A stretch of 64,000 nucleotides of DNA, taken from NCBI GenBank assembly GCA_030652475.1, contig JAUSAO010000083.1:1-64000 (forward strand). The letters run 5' to 3'. Source of the DNA: Gallionella sp. Lineage in GTDB: Bacteria > Pseudomonadota > Gammaproteobacteria > Burkholderiales > Gallionellaceae. Numbering within the stretch: position 1 is the stretch's first letter; each line of letters starts with the position of its first letter. The position numbers and the translations under genes are program-made. A model generated the notes under the pieces. It saw nothing but the letters and a program-made list of their open reading frames with translations. It searched no databases and was not told the origin of the DNA. Shown one piece after another: positions 55,309 through 64,000 of this stretch.

Positions 55309-56193
55309 ATGTCTGTACTGCATGAATCCAGTTTAACCAGCTTGCCGTTGTTGCATCGCGGCAAAGTTCGCGATCTCTACGAAGTCGATGCGCAGCATTT
55401 GCTGATTGTGCAGACCGACCGACTGTCGGCATTTGATGTTATTTTGCCTGACCCGATTCCGGGCAAGGGTGAAGTACTCACGACCTTGTCAAATTTCTGG
55501 TTCGAGAAATTACAACACATTATTCCTAATCATCTGAGCGGCATCGCGCCGGAATCGGTGGTGAGTGGCGCATTAGAACAGGAGCAGGTACGAGGCCGCT
55601 CTTTCGTGACCAAAAAACTCAAGCCTTTGCCAATAGAAGCGATTGTGCGCGGTTATCTGGTAGGTTCAGGCTGGAAGGACTATCAAAAAACTGGTACGGT
55701 CTGCGGCCTGACCCTGCCGTCCGGCCTGCGTGAAGCCGAAAAGCTGCCACAGCCGTTGTTCACCCCTTCTACCAAAGCCGCAGTAGGGGATCACGATGAA
55801 AATATTTCCTTCGCGCAAACTGTTGATTTATTGGGCGAAGCGCGGGCGGCAGAAGTCCGTGATGCGGCTATTGCATTGTATGTTGAAGCCGCGAATTACG
55901 CGTCCAGCAAAGGGATTATCATTGCAGACACCAAGTTTGAATTCGGGGTGGATGAAAAAGGTCAGCTATATCTGATTGATGAGGCGCTGACACCGGATTC
56001 ATCACGTTTTTGGCCTGCCGAAGCCTATCAGGTGGGGAGCAACCCACCCAGTTTTGACAAGCAGATTGTTCGTGATTGGCTGGAAACATCGGGCTGGGAC
56101 AAGCAGGCACCGGGACCCCATATTCCGCAACAGGTAATGAAGAAAACAGCTGAAAAATATCAAGAAGCATTAGAGCGCTTGATGGCAGCATGA
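55309..56193 (+). CDS. purC: SAICAR synthetase
   Basis: Joins aspartate to CAIR in purine synthesis. The 294-residue protein has the N-terminal [11 protein letters not shown] nucleotide loop, [17 protein letters not shown] and the C-terminal [13 protein letters not shown] region. The length is that of the longer SAICAR synthetase type. It follows purE by 69 bp. Confidence 0.95.
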   Translation: MSVLHESSLTSLPLLHRGKVRDLYEVDAQHLLIVQTDRLSAFDVILPDPIPGKGEVLTTLSNFWFEKLQHIIPNHLSGIAPESVVSGALEQEQVRGRSFVTKKLKPLPIEAIVRGYLVGSGWKDYQKTGTVCGLTLPSGLREAEKLPQPLFTPSTKAAVGDHDENISFAQTVDLLGEARAAEVRDAAIALYVEAANYASSKGIIIADTKFEFGVDEKGQLYLIDEALTPDSSRFWPAEAYQVGSNPPSFDKQIVRDWLETSGWDKQAPGPHIPQQVMKKTAEKYQEALERLMAA

Positions 56194-56227
56194 GAGAACC
56201 TTTAAAAATCAGAAAGCATCTGCTGCA

Positions 56228-56875
56228 ATGACAGAAAATCACAATAGCTGGCCGCAACAGCTGATAGAAGGATTTTTACGTTTCCGTGATAATCGTTTTC
56301 CGAGCGATGATGTCAAATATTTGCGTTTGTTCGCAGAAGGTCAAAAGCCCAAGTTTTTGATCGTAGGTTGCTGTGATTCGCGGGTTGATCCCGCTCTCAT
56401 TTTTGATTGCGAACCGGGCGAATTATTTGTGGTCCGCAATGTGGCCAATCTGGTTCCGCCGAATGAAGAGCGCGTCGGCCACCACGGAACGACCGCAGCC
56501 CTTGAATATGGCGTATGTAATCTGGGTGTGGAGCACATCGTCGTGCTGGGACACGCGCACTGCGGAGGCATACAGACCTTGCTGCAAACCGGGGCGGCGG
56601 CCAATCCCGATTCCTTTATCGATGACTGGATGAAACTGGTTGATTCCGCACGTGTCAGTGTGGAGCAGGATTATGCCGATGCCAGCGCAGAACAACGCCA
56701 GACTGCCTGCGAGCAGCGTGCAATTCTGGTGTCGCTGGAAAACCTGCTTACCTTTCCGTGGATAGCGCAGCGTGTGGCTGCTGGAACGCTCAGACTGCAC
56801 GGCTGGTATCTCGATATCAATCAGGGTCAGTTACTGGGCTATAACGCAAAAACTCTTCAGTTCGAACCGCTGTAA
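56228..56875 (+). CDS. can: Beta-carbonic anhydrase
   Basis: Interconverts CO2 and bicarbonate. The 215-residue protein has zinc ligands C48 (with D50 and R52 of CxDxR), H109 and C112 in GHAHCGG. All are conserved, so it should be active. Carboxylation needs make the location between purine genes and the RuBisCO region reasonable, since PurK uses bicarbonate and RuBisCO uses CO2. The stop codon directly abuts the convergent DUF4124 gene. Confidence 0.95.
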   Translation: MTENHNSWPQQLIEGFLRFRDNRFPSDDVKYLRLFAEGQKPKFLIVGCCDSRVDPALIFDCEPGELFVVRNVANLVPPNEERVGHHGTTAALEYGVCNLGVEHIVVLGHAHCGGIQTLLQTGAAANPDSFIDDWMKLVDSARVSVEQDYADASAEQRQTACEQRAILVSLENLLTFPWIAQRVAAGTLRLHGWYLDINQGQLLGYNAKTLQFEPL

Positions 56876-57484
56876 CTATTTTCCGGTCAGTTCCTTGTAA
56901 CGCGCCTTATCTGCATCGTAACGTGCCTGTACAGCCAGCTTTTCGGCTTTATATTTGTCCATATCCTGCTGTAGATGTTTTACGCGTTCCAGCGCTTCCT
57001 TGAGGTCATCTCTCAGGGATGCAGGTATATTGCCGCCTGCTTTGCTTCGGCTATCCACATCTTTTTGGAAGCCCAGCAAGTTGTTGTTGGCCATCTTGAG
57101 TTGTGAATTGATGCTGTTGATGCGGGCATCGACCTGCTGGAGATTGCGGGAGCGCGATAGTTCAATTTCATCTACGCTGCTGTAGGTGTCGGTCAAGGAT
57201 TTGTCGTAGCGCTTTTTATCCCTTGCCTCGTCCTCATCCGAGCGTATCTTATTGACTTCCAACTCTTTGGCGCGTCGTTCTTCCGGTGTCAGAACATCCT
57301 GAGATTTAATGATGGCTCCGGATTTGTTCAATATCTGGCGATCTTTTCCGGCATATTCAGGCGGGATGGTCTGGCCATAGTGTGTTGTGCCCTGGTCATC
57401 CACCCACTTATACATTTTTGCCGAAACAGGCGAACAGAAGGTTGCGCCGGCAATCAGGGCGATCAGCAATTTAGATTGGGTCAT
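56876..57484 (-). CDS. DUF4124 protein, exported coiled coil
   Basis: The 202-residue protein has a signal peptide (MTQSKLLIALIAGATFCSPV, cut after SA), then the DUF4124 core KMYKWVDDQGTTHYGQTIPPEY, and a long charged coiled coil (about 70-200). Its start overlaps the end of pyrE by 14 bp, with GGAG inside pyrE. Function is unknown; DUF4124 proteins are periplasmic. A smaller relative lies at 62415. Confidence 0.9.
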   Translation of the reverse strand: MTQSKLLIALIAGATFCSPVSAKMYKWVDDQGTTHYGQTIPPEYAGKDRQILNKSGAIIKSQDVLTPEERRAKELEVNKIRSDEDEARDKKRYDKSLTDTYSSVDEIELSRSRNLQQVDARINSINSQLKMANNNLLGFQKDVDSRSKAGGNIPASLRDDLKEALERVKHLQQDMDKYKAEKLAVQARYDADKARYKELTGK

Positions 57485-58124
57485 TTTTTACTCCAAAAAG
57501 GTCGCGATAGGTCTGTACTGCAGTCAGATTTTCAACCATTTCGGGTGTGCCTTGCAAGAAGCCCAGCAGGTCATTCAGCGTGGCTATCGCCACGACCGGA
57601 ATGTTGTAGCTCAGCCGGACTTCCTGTACGGCGGACAAGTCACCCTGCCCGCGTTCCATGCGATCCAGCGCGATTACGACTGCGCAGGGCTCCGCACCTT
57701 CGGCGCGTATCAGGTCGATGGACTCCCGTACCGATGTGCCGGCAGAAATGACATCGTCGATAATCAACACGCGTCCTTGCAACTTCGCACCCACTGTGGT
57801 GCCGCCTTCGCCGTGGTCCTTGGCTTCCTTGCGATTGTAGCAATAGGGTACGTTGCGCCCTTGTTCGGCTAGCGCAATCGCGGTGCCAGCTGCCAGCGGT
57901 ATGCCTTTGTAGGCGGGGCCGAACAGCATATCAAACTGGATATTGGACGCCAGAATGGCTTGCGCATAGAACTGTGACAGATTGCGCAGCGAGATGCCGT
58001 CATTGAACAGGCCGGCGTTGAAAAAATAGGGTGACAATCGCCCGGCCTTGGTTTGAAATTCACCGAAACGCAGCACCTTTTGCTGAACGGCAAAATGAAT
58101 AAAATCCTGTCTGAAGTTGTACAT
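57471..58124 (-). CDS. pyrE: Orotate phosphoribosyltransferase
   Basis: Adds phosphoribosyl to orotate in pyrimidine synthesis. The 217-residue protein has the PRPP-binding motif VLIIDDVISAGTS and the flexible-loop lysine region YNRKEAKDHGEGG. Its start is near the divergent xth. Its end overlaps a DUF4124 gene. Confidence 0.96.
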   Translation of the reverse strand: MYNFRQDFIHFAVQQKVLRFGEFQTKAGRLSPYFFNAGLFNDGISLRNLSQFYAQAILASNIQFDMLFGPAYKGIPLAAGTAIALAEQGRNVPYCYNRKEAKDHGEGGTTVGAKLQGRVLIIDDVISAGTSVRESIDLIRAEGAEPCAVVIALDRMERGQGDLSAVQEVRLSYNIPVVAIATLNDLLGFLQGTPEMVENLTAVQTYRDLFGVKNDPI

Positions 58125-58195
58125 GGCGTTTGCGCGTGTAGGAAGTAACGGTGGGAAACATTATAATCGCGCGTTCTCTCACATTGGAATTTTTT

Positions 58196-58963
58196 GTGCG
58201 CATCATTTCTATCAACCTGAATGGTATTCGTTCCGCCGCCAGCAAGGGGTTTTATCAATGGCTGGCGGCCCAGAATGCCGACGTTATTTGTTTGCAGGAA
58301 CTCAAGGCGCAAGCGGGCGACCTGACTGAACAAATGCTCGCGCCGCACGGCTACCACGGCTATTTCCATTATGCTGAAAAAAAAGGCTACAGCGGAGTAG
58401 GCATCTATTGCCGGGAAAAACCGCAGCACGTCACAGTGGGCTTGGGCATCAGCGAGTTTGATGCAGAAGGGCGCTATTTGTGCGCAGATTTTGCGGACTA
58501 CAGCGTGGTCTCGCTGTATCTGCCTTCCGGGTCGAGTGGAGAAGAGCGGCAGGGCGTAAAGTTCAGCTTCATGGCAGCATTTCTCCCGCATCTTCGCGAA
58601 CTACGCGCCAGCGGACGTGAAGTGGTAGTGTGCGGTGACTGGAATATTGCGCATAAGGAAATCGATCTGAAAAACTGGCGCGGCAACAAGAAAAATCCCG
58701 GCTTTCTGCCCGAAGAGCGTGCCTGGCTTACCGACTTATTCGATGAGGTGGGTTTTGTTGATGTGTTTCGTCACATACATCCGGAGTTGGAAGCCTATAC
58801 CTGGTGGTCGAATCGCGGGCAGGCATGGGCGAAAGATGTCGGCTGGCGTATCGATTATCAAATTGCTACGCAGGGCATCGCGCAACGGGCACAAGCGGCA
58901 AGCGTCTACAAGGCGGAGCGCTTTTCCGACCACGCACCGCTGACCATCGATTACCGCGATTAG
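58196..58963 (+). CDS. xth: Exodeoxyribonuclease III (AP endonuclease)
   Basis: Cuts abasic sites and removes 3' blocks in base excision repair. GTG at 58196 gives the family start RIISINLNGIRSA and 255 residues; GGAA lies 7 bases upstream. Catalytic E35 is in ICLQELKAQ; CGDWNIAHKEIDLKNW and FSDHAPLTID hold the remaining acidic and histidine residues. The convergent rhodanese overlaps it by 4 bp. Confidence 0.95.
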   Translation: MRIISINLNGIRSAASKGFYQWLAAQNADVICLQELKAQAGDLTEQMLAPHGYHGYFHYAEKKGYSGVGIYCREKPQHVTVGLGISEFDAEGRYLCADFADYSVVSLYLPSGSSGEERQGVKFSFMAAFLPHLRELRASGREVVVCGDWNIAHKEIDLKNWRGNKKNPGFLPEERAWLTDLFDEVGFVDVFRHIHPELEAYTWWSNRGQAWAKDVGWRIDYQIATQGIAQRAQAASVYKAERFSDHAPLTIDYRD

Positions 58964-59412
58964 CCTTGCACCCAGGGCAAGCCTTCAACACGCCAGCCGC
59001 CTGAAGTGTTGCGGTGCCCTTGAGTATCTTTTTCGCCTTCGAAGCCCACCAGCACATTGTAGCTATCGCGGTAACCTGCCTGAGTGGCCGCAATGGCGGC
59101 GAAGTTGGAGCGTGCGCCGCTGCGACAAATGAAGAGCACCAGCGCTTCCTTGTCCACCTGCTGTTCCAGCGCGGCAATAAAGTTCGGATTGAGTGTCATG
59201 CCAGGATAAGACGCCCATTCAATTTCGACCGCATCGGGAATGCGCCCAACCCAGTCCAGTTCGGCGCGGCAGCGCACATCCACCAGTTTGGCGCCCGGTG
59301 CGGACTGCAATATTTCGTGCGCTTCATCCGGGAACAGTGCGCCCTCGTAAGGTAGATTTAATTCTTTGGCGCGTTGTTGAGCGGATTGCAGAATAGCGGT
59401 AATTTTTCCCAT
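58960..59412 (-). CDS. Rhodanese-domain sulfurtransferase
   Basis: Single-domain rhodanese of 150 residues with catalytic C96 in the loop CRSGARS, typical of the sulfur-transferring group. It lacks a signal peptide and should be cytoplasmic. It could serve sulfur trafficking or detoxification. The physiological substrate cannot be told from sequence. Confidence 0.9.
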   Translation of the reverse strand: MGKITAILQSAQQRAKELNLPYEGALFPDEAHEILQSAPGAKLVDVRCRAELDWVGRIPDAVEIEWASYPGMTLNPNFIAALEQQVDKEALVLFICRSGARSNFAAIAATQAGYRDSYNVLVGFEGEKDTQGHRNTSGGWRVEGLPWVQG

Positions 59413-59499
59413 GATGTTTCTTCCTGTAGTATTGCGGGTATTCTTTAGAATGAGCCTGCGCTAAGCTGCGCGGCAGAGCACCATACTAGCGCAATCAAG

Positions 59500-60690
59500 A
59501 TGAAAAATCACATACACACGCAATCTCCACATACTGGCAAGGATGTTTTTGAGCCTACAGACCCCGAGCGGTTTGCCGCTGCGCAAAAAAGCACGTGGGT
59601 GAGTATCGTTATCAATGTGCTGTTAACGTTCTTTCAGATCGTGGGCGGATTCTTTTCGCATTCGCAGGCTTTGATGGCCGACGGACTTCATTCGCTGTCG
59701 GATTTGTTGTCCGATGTGCTGGTGTTGTACGCCAACCGGCATGGGAACCGCCATGCCGATGCCAACCATCCTTACGGTCATGCAAGGGTGGAAACCGCCG
59801 CCACATTAATACTGGGTATTTTTCTGGCGGTGCTGGGAGTGGGGTTGCTGGTGGCTGCTGCGATGCGCCTGCAGCACCCGGAGGCGTTGCAGGTGGTTAA
59901 CCCGATCGCGCTCGGCATTGCCATTTTTGCCTTGATTGCCAAGGAAGGCCTGTTCCGTTACATGCTGGCGGTGGCCAAGCGGGTGCGCTCGCAGATGCTA
60001 GTGGCCAACGCGTGGCACGCCCGCTCTGATGCGGCGTCGTCGTTGGTCGTGGTGGTGGGCATAGGCGGGAATTTGCTGGGTTACACTTTTCTGGACCTGG
60101 TGGCGGCGGCCGTGGTGGGCGTGATGATTGCGCACATGGGCGGCAAGCTGGCGCTGGAGGCCCTGGCAGAACTCATTGATACCGGGCTGGATGCCGAAGA
60201 GGTGGAGGCCATACGGCAAACCTTGCTGAATACGCACGGCGTGTTGGGCCTGCATGATTTGAGGACGCGCAAGATGGCAGACAATGCGCTGGTCGATGCG
60301 CACATACTGGTTGACCCCAGAATCAGTGTTTCCGAGGGGCATTACATCGCCGAAACGGCTCGCCATGCTGTGCTCAAGCACCATCATGTGCTGGATGTGA
60401 TGGTGCACATTGATCCGGAAGACGACATCCAAGCCAAGCATAACATCAAGTTGCCCAGTCGCCCCGGATTGCTGGCGCAGCTTGCCGAGCGTCTCGGCGA
60501 TGCCAGCGTAGCGGGTAATCGGGTGATATTTCATTATCTGGAAGGCAAGGTGGATGTGGAGCTCTATCTGCCCGCCGGTCAGCAAAGCACCGAGCATGTC
60601 AAAACTTTGCAGGCACGGTGTGATGAACTGGTTCAAGACGACCCCTTATTTCGCGCCATACACATTCATAGCAATCATGCACAACAATAG
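59500..60690 (+). CDS. Cation diffusion facilitator (CDF) metal exporter
   Basis: Proton-coupled divalent metal exporter. The 396-residue protein has about six membrane helices; D61, H64 and D68 (ADGLHSLSD) in helix 2 and H173 and D177 (HARSD) in helix 5 form the transport site, a D/H pattern seen in Fe, Mn and Zn exporters. The cytoplasmic domain is longer than usual: the first C-terminal domain ends near MVHIDPEDD (about 310), and a further 85 residues follow. In an iron oxidiser, Fe(II) export is a plausible job. Confidence 0.9.
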   Translation: MKNHIHTQSPHTGKDVFEPTDPERFAAAQKSTWVSIVINVLLTFFQIVGGFFSHSQALMADGLHSLSDLLSDVLVLYANRHGNRHADANHPYGHARVETAATLILGIFLAVLGVGLLVAAAMRLQHPEALQVVNPIALGIAIFALIAKEGLFRYMLAVAKRVRSQMLVANAWHARSDAASSLVVVVGIGGNLLGYTFLDLVAAAVVGVMIAHMGGKLALEALAELIDTGLDAEEVEAIRQTLLNTHGVLGLHDLRTRKMADNALVDAHILVDPRISVSEGHYIAETARHAVLKHHHVLDVMVHIDPEDDIQAKHNIKLPSRPGLLAQLAERLGDASVAGNRVIFHYLEGKVDVELYLPAGQQSTEHVKTLQARCDELVQDDPLFRAIHIHSNHAQQ

Positions 60691-60703
60691 TGCATAAACA
60701 CCT

Positions 60704-60734
60704 GATTGCGCCCATGTTTGGTGCGATTTATTTT
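60704..60734 (+). terminator. Possible terminator after the CDF gene
   Basis: ATTGCGCC pairs with GGTGCGAT, using wobble pairs, around a 7-base loop, then TTATTTTTG. The stem is imperfect, so confidence is moderate. Confidence 0.5.
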
Positions 60735-60788
60735 TGTGCTATATCACGGGCTTATGGCACAATGCCGACTTGATATGCAGATTAGGGT

Positions 60789-60804
60789 TGGCACGCTTTC
60801 TGCG
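60789..60804 (+). promoter_or_regulatory. Sigma-54 promoter of glnA
   Basis: TGGCACGCTTTCTGCG has the -24 GG and -12 GC elements 10 bases apart, as sigma-54 requires, and fits the consensus TGGCACR-N4-TTGCW except at the final bases. It lies 54 bp before the glnA start. It predicts NtrC-dependent, nitrogen-regulated transcription; glnL lies downstream. Confidence 0.85.
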
Positions 60805-60858
60805 TTTGATATTTCGGGTTCTGGTTGACTGTTTGATTTGACTATTGAGGAGAGAGTA

Positions 60859-62274
60859 ATGTCGTTGTCGGTAAATGATGTGTTGCAGATGGTTAAAGAC
60901 CATGATGTCAAATTTATGGATTTTCGTTTCACCGATACCCGTGGCAAAGAGCAGCACGTCAGTGTGCCTGCCAAATACGTGGGTCTGGAGAAATTTGAAG
61001 AAGGTCACGCTTTCGATGGTTCTTCCATCGCCGGCTGGAAAGGTATCCAGGCTTCGGACATGCTGTTGATGCCCGATCCGGCTACCGCCTACCTCGATCC
61101 GTTCATGGATGAAAACACCATCGTCATTACCTGCGACGTGGTAGAACCTACCGATGGCAAGGGTTATGACCGCGACCCGCGTTCGATCGCGAAGCGCGCT
61201 GAAGCCTATCTGCAATCCACTGGTATTGGCGACACCGCTTACTTTGGCCCTGAGCCGGAGTTCTTCATTTTTGATTCGGTCAACTGGAAGATTGATATGT
61301 CCGGTTGCTCGGTAAAAATCAACTCTGAAGAGGCCGCCTGGTCTTCCGATGAAAAATACGACAGCGGCAATACCGGCCACCGTCCGGTAGTCAAGGGCGG
61401 ATACTTTCCGGTTCCTCCTGTAGACAGCCTGAACGACATTCGCGCCGCAATGTGTCTGGCCCTTGAAGATATCGGCATCGAAGTCGAAGTTCACCACCAC
61501 GAAGTGGCGACAGCCGGCCAATGCGAAATCGGTACCAAGTTTGACACCCTGGTGCGTCGCGCTGACCAGACCCAGGCGTTGAAGTACGTCGTGCACAACG
61601 TCGCACACCAGTATGGCAAGACCGCGACCTTTATGCCCAAGCCTATCGTCGGCGACAACGGCTCCGGCATGCACGTGCATCAGTCTATCTGGAAAGACGG
61701 CAAGAACACCTTCGCGGGTAACGGTTACGCCGGCTTGTCCGAGACCGCGCTGTTCTACATCGGCGGTATCATCAAGCACGCCAAGGCACTGAATGCGATT
61801 TGTAATCCAGGTACCAACTCCTACAAGCGTCTGGTTCCCCACTATGAAGCACCGACCAAGCTGGCCTATTCTGCGAAGAACCGTTCCGCTTCGATCCGTA
61901 TTCCTCACGTAGCCAGTGACAAGGCGCGTCGTATCGAGACACGTTTCCCTGATCCAACTGCCAACCCTTATCTGTGCTTCGCGGCGCTGATGATGGCGGG
62001 CCTGGATGGTATCCAGAACAAGATTCACCCTGGCGATCCGGCTGACAAGAACCTGTATGACCTGCCGCCGGAAGAAGACGCAAAGATCCCAACCGTGTGC
62101 AGTTCGCTGGACGAGGCCTTGGAGAATCTGGACAAGGATCGCGAATTCCTGACTCGCGGCGGTGTGTTCTCCAACGACTTCATCGATGCCTTCATCGCAT
62201 TGAAGATGGACGAAGTCACACGTCTGCGCATGACCACTCACCCTGTTGAATTCGAGATGTACTACAGCATCTAA
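60859..62274 (+). CDS. glnA: Glutamine synthetase, type I
   Basis: Central ammonium-assimilating enzyme. The start at ATG 60859 ([12 protein letters not shown]) has a GAGGAGAG binding site; a frame seven codons longer has no such site. The 471-residue protein holds the Mg/ATP-binding segments [11 protein letters not shown] and GPEPEFFIF, then the HVHQSIWK loop. The adenylylation tyrosine is in [10 protein letters not shown] sigma-54 promoter and a rho-independent terminator bracket it. Confidence 0.98.
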   Translation: MSLSVNDVLQMVKDHDVKFMDFRFTDTRGKEQHVSVPAKYVGLEKFEEGHAFDGSSIAGWKGIQASDMLLMPDPATAYLDPFMDENTIVITCDVVEPTDGKGYDRDPRSIAKRAEAYLQSTGIGDTAYFGPEPEFFIFDSVNWKIDMSGCSVKINSEEAAWSSDEKYDSGNTGHRPVVKGGYFPVPPVDSLNDIRAAMCLALEDIGIEVEVHHHEVATAGQCEIGTKFDTLVRRADQTQALKYVVHNVAHQYGKTATFMPKPIVGDNGSGMHVHQSIWKDGKNTFAGNGYAGLSETALFYIGGIIKHAKALNAICNPGTNSYKRLVPHYEAPTKLAYSAKNRSASIRIPHVASDKARRIETRFPDPTANPYLCFAALMMAGLDGIQNKIHPGDPADKNLYDLPPEEDAKIPTVCSSLDEALENLDKDREFLTRGGVFSNDFIDAFIALKMDEVTRLRMTTHPVEFEMYYSI

Positions 62275-62296
62275 GCCGGATTACAAGTGACAAAAT

Positions 62297-62320
62297 AAAA
62301 CGGGGCGCAAGCCCCGTTTT
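62297..62320 (+). terminator. Terminator after glnA
   Basis: AAAACGGGGC, loop GCAA and GCCCCGTTTT give a perfect hairpin 22 bp after the stop codon, followed by a further T. Confidence 0.93.
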
Positions 62321-62414
62321 TACGTTACGCAGTCGCTGTGAATTTACCTCAAAAGGTTTGTCACGTTCGGGTGCATGCCCTATACTCATTTCGCCTTTTG
62401 GCAGGAGAACGAAC

Positions 62415-62846
62415 ATGAAATCCGGTTACTTGCTTGCGTTGTTATGCATGGTTCCGTCGTTGGCGCAGGCTGACATATACAAATCTGTTGATGCCAGTGG
62501 GCATGTCACCTATTCCAGTGCACCAATCAAGGGCGGAAAAAAAGTCATATTAACCCCGTTACCCACCTTGTCCCCAACTGTGCGTTCCAAAGCTTCCCCG
62601 CAGGATTTTCCCAAAGTAACGCAGGAAGCGCAAAGAGGGCGCGATGATACACGCCGTAAAATCCTGGAGGATGAGCTGAGAATCGAGACGGGGTTGCTCG
62701 GTGCAGCCACGCAAAATCTGAATAGTGCGGAGGCCAATCCCAAAGCGGCGAGAGATGATGAGAAGCGCAAGGAATTAAGCGGGCAGATGGATTTGCATCA
62801 GAGAAATATCAATGCACTCAAAATAGAATTATCCAAGCTGAAATAA
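62415..62846 (+). CDS. DUF4124 protein, short exported form
   Basis: Starting at ATG 62415 (CAGGAGAACGAAC before it) the 143-residue protein has a signal peptide (MKSGYLLALLCMVPSLAQA) and the DUF4124 core DIYKSVDASGHVTYSSAPI. A lysine-rich linker and a helical tail follow. It resembles the 202-residue gene at 56876 but is shorter and between glnA and glnL. In other betaproteobacteria a DUF4124 gene occurs in this place; its role is unknown. Confidence 0.88.
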   Translation: MKSGYLLALLCMVPSLAQADIYKSVDASGHVTYSSAPIKGGKKVILTPLPTLSPTVRSKASPQDFPKVTQEAQRGRDDTRRKILEDELRIETGLLGAATQNLNSAEANPKAARDDEKRKELSGQMDLHQRNINALKIELSKLK

Positions 62847-62901
62847 CTTCCTGGCTGGGCATGATTGTTGCTTAATTGCTTAGTATATTATATGGCTCTA
62901 T

Positions 62902-63942
62902 ATGGCTGACCTTCCCTATCTTACGCTCGACTATCTCTCCACCGCCGTCATCTTGCTGGACGAGGAGTTGCGTGTTATCCACCTCAATCCGGCAGCTGAA
63001 AATCTGTTTGAAGTGAGCGGCAAGAATCTGACCGGCAATTTTCTGCAGATGTTATTCACCGATACCGTGCAAATCGAAAATGCGATGCACCGCGCATTGC
63101 GCGATAACGCCAGCTATATAGAGCATGATCTGATGCTGTCCACGCATGCCCACAACAAGCTGCATGTGCGCTGCACGGTTACGCCGGTGCGGCTGGAGAC
63201 GCCCTGTTTGTTACTGGAATTTCATCCCTTGGACAGGTCGCTCAAACTGGCACGGGAAGAGCAGATGCTGGACCAGACACAGGCCAATCGTTTGCTGTTG
63301 CGCAATCTTGCACACGAAATCAAGAATCCTCTGGGTGGAATACGCGGTGCTGCACAGCTGCTTGAACAGGAACTGGAGAAACCGGCGTTGCGCGAATACA
63401 CCCAGGTCATCGTGCAGGAAGCCGATCGCCTGCGCGCCCTGATGGAAAAGTTGCTCACGCCACAGCGAAACACCCAACACAGCGCCCTGAATATCCACGA
63501 GGTGCTGGAGCGTGTGCGCTCGGTCGTCCTGGCGGAAATGCCGGAAGGTCTGAAGATACAGCGTGATTACGACACCAGCCTGCCTGCGCTGATAGGAGAT
63601 AAAGAGCAGATGATACAGGTGGTACTCAACATCGTGCGCAATGCTGCACAGGCGATGCACGGCAAGGGGCTGATTATTCTGCGCACGCGTATCGCGCGTC
63701 AGGTGACGCTGTTCAAGAAGCGCCATCGTCTGGCCGTGATGGTGCAAATTATTGATGATGGACCAGGCATTCCGCCGGAATTGCGCGACAAGGTTTTTTA
63801 CCCGCTGGTATCCGGGCGTGCCGACGGTCATGGGCTGGGTCTGACGTTGGCACAGGATTTTGTCAGCCAGCATCATGGAACGATAGAATTCGACAGTGAA
63901 CCGGGCGGCACCCGCTTTACCGTGATGTTGCCGCTACCTTAA
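62902..63942 (+). CDS. glnL: Nitrogen regulation sensor kinase NtrB
   Basis: Cytoplasmic histidine kinase that phosphorylates NtrC when nitrogen is limiting, under control of PII. The 346-residue protein has an N-terminal PAS domain (about 1-115), the dimerisation domain with phosphorylated H138 in LRNLAHEIKNPLGGI and a HATPase domain (NIVRNAAQAM, DDGPGIPPEL and GLGLTLAQDF). No membrane segment is present. ntrC would be expected next, but the window ends 58 bp later; an ATG at 63995 might be its start. Confidence 0.95.
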   Translation: MADLPYLTLDYLSTAVILLDEELRVIHLNPAAENLFEVSGKNLTGNFLQMLFTDTVQIENAMHRALRDNASYIEHDLMLSTHAHNKLHVRCTVTPVRLETPCLLLEFHPLDRSLKLAREEQMLDQTQANRLLLRNLAHEIKNPLGGIRGAAQLLEQELEKPALREYTQVIVQEADRLRALMEKLLTPQRNTQHSALNIHEVLERVRSVVLAEMPEGLKIQRDYDTSLPALIGDKEQMIQVVLNIVRNAAQAMHGKGLIILRTRIARQVTLFKKRHRLAVMVQIIDDGPGIPPELRDKVFYPLVSGRADGHGLGLTLAQDFVSQHHGTIEFDSEPGGTRFTVMLPLP

Positions 63943-64000
63943 AAGCAGTCGCTAGACGCTGGTCGTAAGTTACTGCAAGCCAACAGCCTGCCTATGAATA

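Noticed and set aside
60707-60725. TGCGCC-N7-GGTGCG as an NtrC site before glnA
   Set aside because: The consensus spacing is 5, not 7, and the same bases form a terminator-like hairpin after the CDF gene.
60739-62241. 500-residue minus-strand frame opposite glnA
   Set aside because: It runs almost wholly antisense to the well-conserved glnA in a GC-rich, codon-biased gene; it has no recognised family or binding site.

Overview
The window is a chromosomal origin region from a chemolithoautotrophic betaproteobacterium. Gene order, a form II RuBisCO operon with CbbR, CbbQ and CbbO, Calvin-cycle enzymes, an ntrYX pair and a sigma-54-type glnA promoter fit a Gallionellaceae or Nitrosomonadales-like iron or sulfur oxidiser. 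The taxon is inferred from content and layout; no search was run.

Layout. 1-835 looks like the end of a Tn7-like transposon lying just downstream of glmS, with the start of a zinc-ribbon gene running off the left edge. 860-19405 is one long leftward block: glmS, glmU, the ATP synthase operon (atpIBEFHAGDC), parB-parA, rsmG, mnmG, mnmE, yidC, yidD, rnpA and rpmH. The replication start region (19406-24768) follows on the plus strand: dnaA, a candidate oriC, dnaN and gyrB. Three perfect parS sites (15735, 22351, 29091) lie around it, so ParAB and its centromere sites sit together near the origin.

24769-29123 is an irregular island. It holds a long PAS/GAF/HD-GYP cyclic-di-GMP sensor gene broken by an in-frame stop and a frameshift, flanked by related direct repeats of about 100 bp. 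Next come topA, smg, dprA and a LysM protein (minus), then def, fmt, rsmB, a DUF4390 gene and ntrY-ntrX (plus).

40922-54684 is the carbon metabolism block: tkt, gap, pgk, pyk and fba; divergent cbbR; cbbM-cbbQ-cbbO; fbp. Together these give CO2 fixation plus the reduction and part of the regeneration phase of the Calvin cycle. Phosphoribulokinase is not in the window. purE, purC and a beta-carbonic anhydrase follow. The right end has pyrE, xth, a rhodanese, a CDF metal exporter, glnA behind a GG-N10-GC promoter, two DUF4124 genes and glnL (ntrB).

The most unusual items are the transposon end at glmS, a family of about 60-bp palindromic repeats whose inner stem covaries (two tandem copies between atpA and atpG, one nested in a REP-like repeat before fmt), and the broken cyclic-di-GMP sensor locus bounded by direct repeats.
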